Shown here piece by piece: positions 61,440 through 64,000 of a stretch of DNA of 64,000 nt. The position numbers and the translations under genes are program-made. The DNA comes from DASSFZ01 sp035283185 (lineage in GTDB: Bacteria > Chloroflexota > Anaerolineae > Fen-1058), in the NCBI GenBank assembly GCA_035283185.1, contig DATEUJ010000151.1, forward strand, positions 35,682 to 99,681, read 5' to 3'. The notes under the pieces are model-generated. The model saw nothing but the letters and a program-made list of their open reading frames with translations. It had not been told where the DNA came from and did no database searches. Numbering within the stretch: the stretch's first letter is position 1; every line of letters begins with the position of its first letter.

Positions 61440-64000
61440 TCATGCTGGGCGAAGCGAAGGGGCCACATCCGTGGGCGTATTCAGGCCCACCTGCGCCAGC
61501 GGCCCTTCGGCTTCGCTCAGGGCAGGCAAGTCCGGCGACGCTTGGGCTTCCCCTTCGACTTCGCTCAGGGCATGGCTCAGGGCAGGCGTCGTGCCGATAT
61601 CCGCTGGCAAGCGCGCGGTGAAGGTTGTCCCATCGCCCGGGAAGCTCTGGACGGCGAGCACACCGCCGTGGCGCTCTATGATGCCGTAACTGACCGCAAG
61701 CCCTAGTCCACTGCCGGCAGCCTTCGTCGTGAAAAACGGCTCGAAGACATGGGGCAGCACGTCGAGCGGGATGCCCGGGCCGTTGTCGGCGAAAGTCACC
61801 TCGACCCAGTCACCCGACTCGTCGAGCCGGCTGCCGACAGCCAGGCGCGCGCCGCGCGTGGTCTCCATCGCCTCGGCCGCGTTGACGACGAGGTTGAGAA
61901 ACACCTGCGTCAACTGGTCTGCGGCGATGCGCACCTCGGGCAGATGGGGAGCGAGATCGGTGACGACGTCGACGGGGTTGCGGCGCAGCTTCGGCTCCGC
62001 CAGCGCCAACACCCGCCCGATGGCGCTGTTGACGCTGCTGGTCGTCTGGTCGCCGGGCGACGGGCGATAGAATTCGAGCATGCGCTGGACGAGGACGCTC
62101 AGCCGGTCGACCTCCTCGCGCGCCATCGACAGGAACTCGTGGCGGCGCTCCTCGGTCAGGCCGGCTTCGAGCGAGAGGTGCAGACAGTTGGCGATGGCTT
62201 GCAGCGGATTGTTGATTTCGTGCGCGAGACTGAGCGACAGCCGTCCGGTGGCCGCCAGCTTTTCGGACTGCACCAACTGCGCGTGCGAGCGCTCCAGCTC
62301 GTGCGCGGAGCGCGCCAGCTCCTGATACAACCGCGCATTGTCGACGGCCACGGCGATGGAGGCCGCCAGGGCATTGAGCAGTCTCTCATCCGCTTCGCTC
62401 ATGCCGTCCGGCTTGTTGATGACTTCGATCGCGCCAATCGTTCGCTCCTTGACGACGAGGGGCGCGGCCATGATACTGCGCACCTGGATGCCGGTGGCCT
62501 GCTCGAAGCGGCGTGCGTAACGCGGGTCGGACTGCGCGTCGTTGACGCGCAGCGATTGGCGGTGGGCGACGACCCAGCCCGCGATGCCCTCCTCGGGCGC
62601 CAGATGCTGATCGACGAGCGCTGCGGCGTCGCCGGCCGGCTCCGCGCCGAGCGCCTTGCGAAGGAGGAGCGAGCCGTCTGCGTCGTCGACGAGCAGCAGC
62701 GATCCGATCTCCACTCCCATCACGTCACGCACGCCTTGCATGGCGGCGCTCAACACCTGCTCCAGATCGAGGGTCGAGGTGACGGAGCGGAGAATGTCGT
62801 TGAGGGCGCCAAGCTCGCGCTCGCGGCGGCGCGTGTCTTCGTACAGCCGCGCGCGATCGATGGCCACGCCGATCTGCTGGCCGATGGCGGCGAGCAACTG
62901 CCGGTTTCCTTCTGCAAACGGGCGCGGCTCGCGCCACATCAGGGTCATGACGCCCTGCACGCGGTCGTGCCCCCACAACGGCAGGGCGACGATCGCGCCC
63001 AGCGGCCTCCCTGACGGGACGCGCCACGTCTCGCGCCAGCCCCCGACTGCCTCTATCGGGGGCCAGGCCGGATCCGCGCCTGACCCTTCCCCTTCACTAT
63101 CGTTCAGGGTCCCCACTCCCTTCGGTCGGGGACTTCGCAGGGCAGGCACGTCGGACAGGATTTCGACCGATCCCTGGCGCGCGGCCAAGCCCTCGAACGA
63201 GCCGTGGATCGGCTTGCGGAGAGGCTCAGGCAGTTCTTCGTTCAACGGCCCATATCCCGCGCGGTACACCAGGTCCGTGCCTTCGATCAAGCAGATGCGG
63301 CAGCCATCCGCCTCGAACAGGGGCTGCGCCAGGGTGAGCGCCGCATCTAGCACGCTCTGCAGCTCGAGCGACTGGCTGACGGCCGCCGAGATGGCGTGCA
63401 TGGCGGTCAGCTCACGATTCCGCCGGCGCACCTGCGCATACAGGCGCGAATTGGCGATGGATGCGGCGAGTTGATTAGCGACGGCTTCGAGCGTCGTGAC
63501 GTCAATGACGCTGACGACCTGGCGCGGCTGCGATTCGACCAGGATAATGCCGATGACGATCCCTTCCAGAGAGATCGGTGTGACGAGGAGGCTCCCGCCG
63601 GCACCCTGGCCACGCCCGAGCCGCTCCGCGTCATCCGGCTGGACCTGGGCTTCGTTGACGATCAGGCTGCGGCCCTGCGCGACGACGCGGCCGACGGCGC
63701 CCTGATTCAGAGGCAGCCGCATGCCGATTCCCAGAGAGGTCTCCGCCGTCCCTTCGGCTCCGCTTCCCACTCCTTTCGGTCCCCGCTCCCTTCGGTCCCC
63801 GCTCCCTTCGGTCGGGGACTTCGCGGGGACTTCGCGGGGACTTCGCAGGGCAGACCCCGCCTCGCCGGGATCGCGCGCCACGCTGTGCAAGACGAGATCG
63901 AGGCCATTCTCGTCCACCAGGCCCACGGCGGCGAAGGCGTAGCCCAGGCGCACGGCGATGAGGCGGGCCACCTCGGGCAGGAGGGCGTCGGCTTCGAGCG
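61440..64000 (-). CDS. Soluble GAF-rich sensor histidine kinase, 5' end outside the window
   Basis: The reading frame is open to base 64000 (LEADALLPEVARLIAVRLGY), so the N-terminus is cut. Visible: GAF (about first 190 residues), GAF (SAAVSQSLELQSVLDAALTL), GAF (LRSVTSTLDLEQVLSAAM...), HisKA of the NtrB/ResE style (SLSLAHEINNPLQAIANCLH) and HATPase_c (LNLVVNAAEAMETTRG, FADNGPGIPLDVLPHVFEPFF, GSGLGLAVSYGI). In-frame repeats lie at 63750-63854 and 63081-63148, and the last 45 residues after the ATPase (ALSHALSEVEGEAQ...) are repeat-derived (61503-61588). Pairs with the response regulator just downstream. Confidence 0.93.
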   Translation of the reverse strand, partial: LEADALLPEVARLIAVRLGYAFAAVGLVDENGLDLVLHSVARDPGEAGSALRSPREVPAKSPTEGSGDRRERGPKGVGSGAEGTAETSLGIGMRLPLNQGAVGRVVAQGRSLIVNEAQVQPDDAERLGRGQGAGGSLLVTPISLEGIVIGIILVESQPRQVVSVIDVTTLEAVANQLAASIANSRLYAQVRRRNRELTAMHAISAAVSQSLELQSVLDAALTLAQPLFEADGCRICLIEGTDLVYRAGYGPLNEELPEPLRKPIHGSFEGLAARQGSVEILSDVPALRSPRPKGVGTLNDSEGEGSGADPAWPPIEAVGGWRETWRVPSGRPLGAIVALPLWGHDRVQGVMTLMWREPRPFAEGNRQLLAAIGQQIGVAIDRARLYEDTRRRERELGALNDILRSVTSTLDLEQVLSAAMQGVRDVMGVEIGSLLLVDDADGSLLLRKALGAEPAGDAAALVDQHLAPEEGIAGWVVAHRQSLRVNDAQSDPRYARRFEQATGIQVRSIMAAPLVVKERTIGAIEVINKPDGMSEADERLLNALAASIAVAVDNARLYQELARSAHELERSHAQLVQSEKLAATGRLSLSLAHEINNPLQAIANCLHLSLEAGLTEERRHEFLSMAREEVDRLSVLVQRMLEFYRPSPGDQTTSSVNSAIGRVLALAEPKLRRNPVDVVTDLAPHLPEVRIAADQLTQVFLNLVVNAAEAMETTRGARLAVGSRLDESGDWVEVTFADNGPGIPLDVLPHVFEPFFTTKAAGSGLGLAVSYGIIERHGGVLAVQSFPGDGTTFTARLPADIGTTPALSHALSEVEGEAQASPDLPALSEAEGPLAQVGLNTPTDVAPSLRPA
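61503..61588. repeat. Several CTTCGCTCAGGGCAGG copies forming the kinase C-terminal tail
   Basis: Three to four copies of the CGCTCAGGGCA family in series. They encode a tail beyond the HATPase domain. Confidence 0.85.
63081..63148. repeat. Composite CCCTTCCCC / CTCCCTTCGGTCGGGG repeat in the kinase
   Basis: In frame within a GAF domain, read as RSPRPKGVGTLNDSEGEGS. Confidence 0.85.
63750..63854. repeat. Locally amplified CCCTTCGGTCCCCG / CGGGGACTTCG cluster
   Basis: Three to four copies of CTCCCTTCGGTCCCCG followed by three copies of CGGGGACTTCG. The amplified run is read in frame in the first GAF of the kinase. Confidence 0.9.

Overview
The window is a high-GC bacterial chromosome segment, most likely from a Chloroflexota bacterium (Anaerolineae or a related class). 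This is an inference from gene content and style: a secreted protein ending in a YLPIIMK-type tail, TrmFO, a T-box-controlled tRNA-synthetase operon, a kinase with a PQQ-type propeller, very large GAF-rich sensors, and many short palindromic interspersed repeats. No rRNA, transposase, integrase or phage structural gene is visible.

Layout. (1) 1-7869 is the distal half of a type I-E CRISPR-Cas locus: cas7e (5' end outside the window), cas5e, cas6e, cas1e, cas2e, and an array of 69 repeats and 68 spacers that starts only 20 bp after cas2e. (2) 7900-11092 holds a secreted CAP-domain protein, a Tat-exported cyclase-family hydrolase and a small membrane protein. (3) 11345-21461 is a mostly minus-strand housekeeping block: hflX, a small conserved protein, a histidine kinase and M28 lipoprotein-peptidase pair, trmFO, tRNA-Asp, a threonine aldolase, a nitrilase-superfamily protein lacking its catalytic Cys, an RluD-type synthase, two tandem lspA genes and a DksA/TraR-type protein. 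(4) 21634-26228 is an Ile-type T-box operon (alaX then an atypical ileS) with a recognisable promoter, Stem I, specifier loop, T-box sequence and terminator. (5) 26259-32792 (plus strand) runs from a divergent promoter: Ser/Thr kinase with beta-propeller, PP2C phosphatase, J-domain/VWA fusion, zinc-ribbon/FHA protein, a small protein, an OmpR-type regulator and a DinB-like protein.

(6) 32807-64000 is one continuous minus-strand signalling cluster. In transcription order it has a histidine kinase (cut by the window end), a winged-helix response regulator, two stand-alone receivers, six very large GAF-repeat sensors without any kinase domain, one 1820-residue GAF-rich hybrid kinase with two receivers, a threonine-synthase-like enzyme fused to a receiver, a receiver-histidine kinase and an EamA transporter. 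Many genes overlap or nearly touch. The six kinase-less sensors share an almost identical first GAF domain and a common C-terminal half-GAF tail, but carry different input modules (CHASE4, Cache, 7TM-like, 4-helix, TM-only, PAS). My reading is that they are alternative input subunits feeding one or a few shared kinases.

A second theme is a dense population of short interspersed repeats that sit in frame inside coding sequence. They lie in the loops of the GAF sensors, between the zinc-binding CxxC pairs of the threonine-synthase fusion, inside ileS and at protein C-termini. The same DNA element is read in different frames in different genes (for example KSPTEGSG and RSPRPKG), so the spread happened at DNA level. 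One element has expanded to seven 27-bp tandem copies inside a GAF domain, and another is inserted in the T-box leader.
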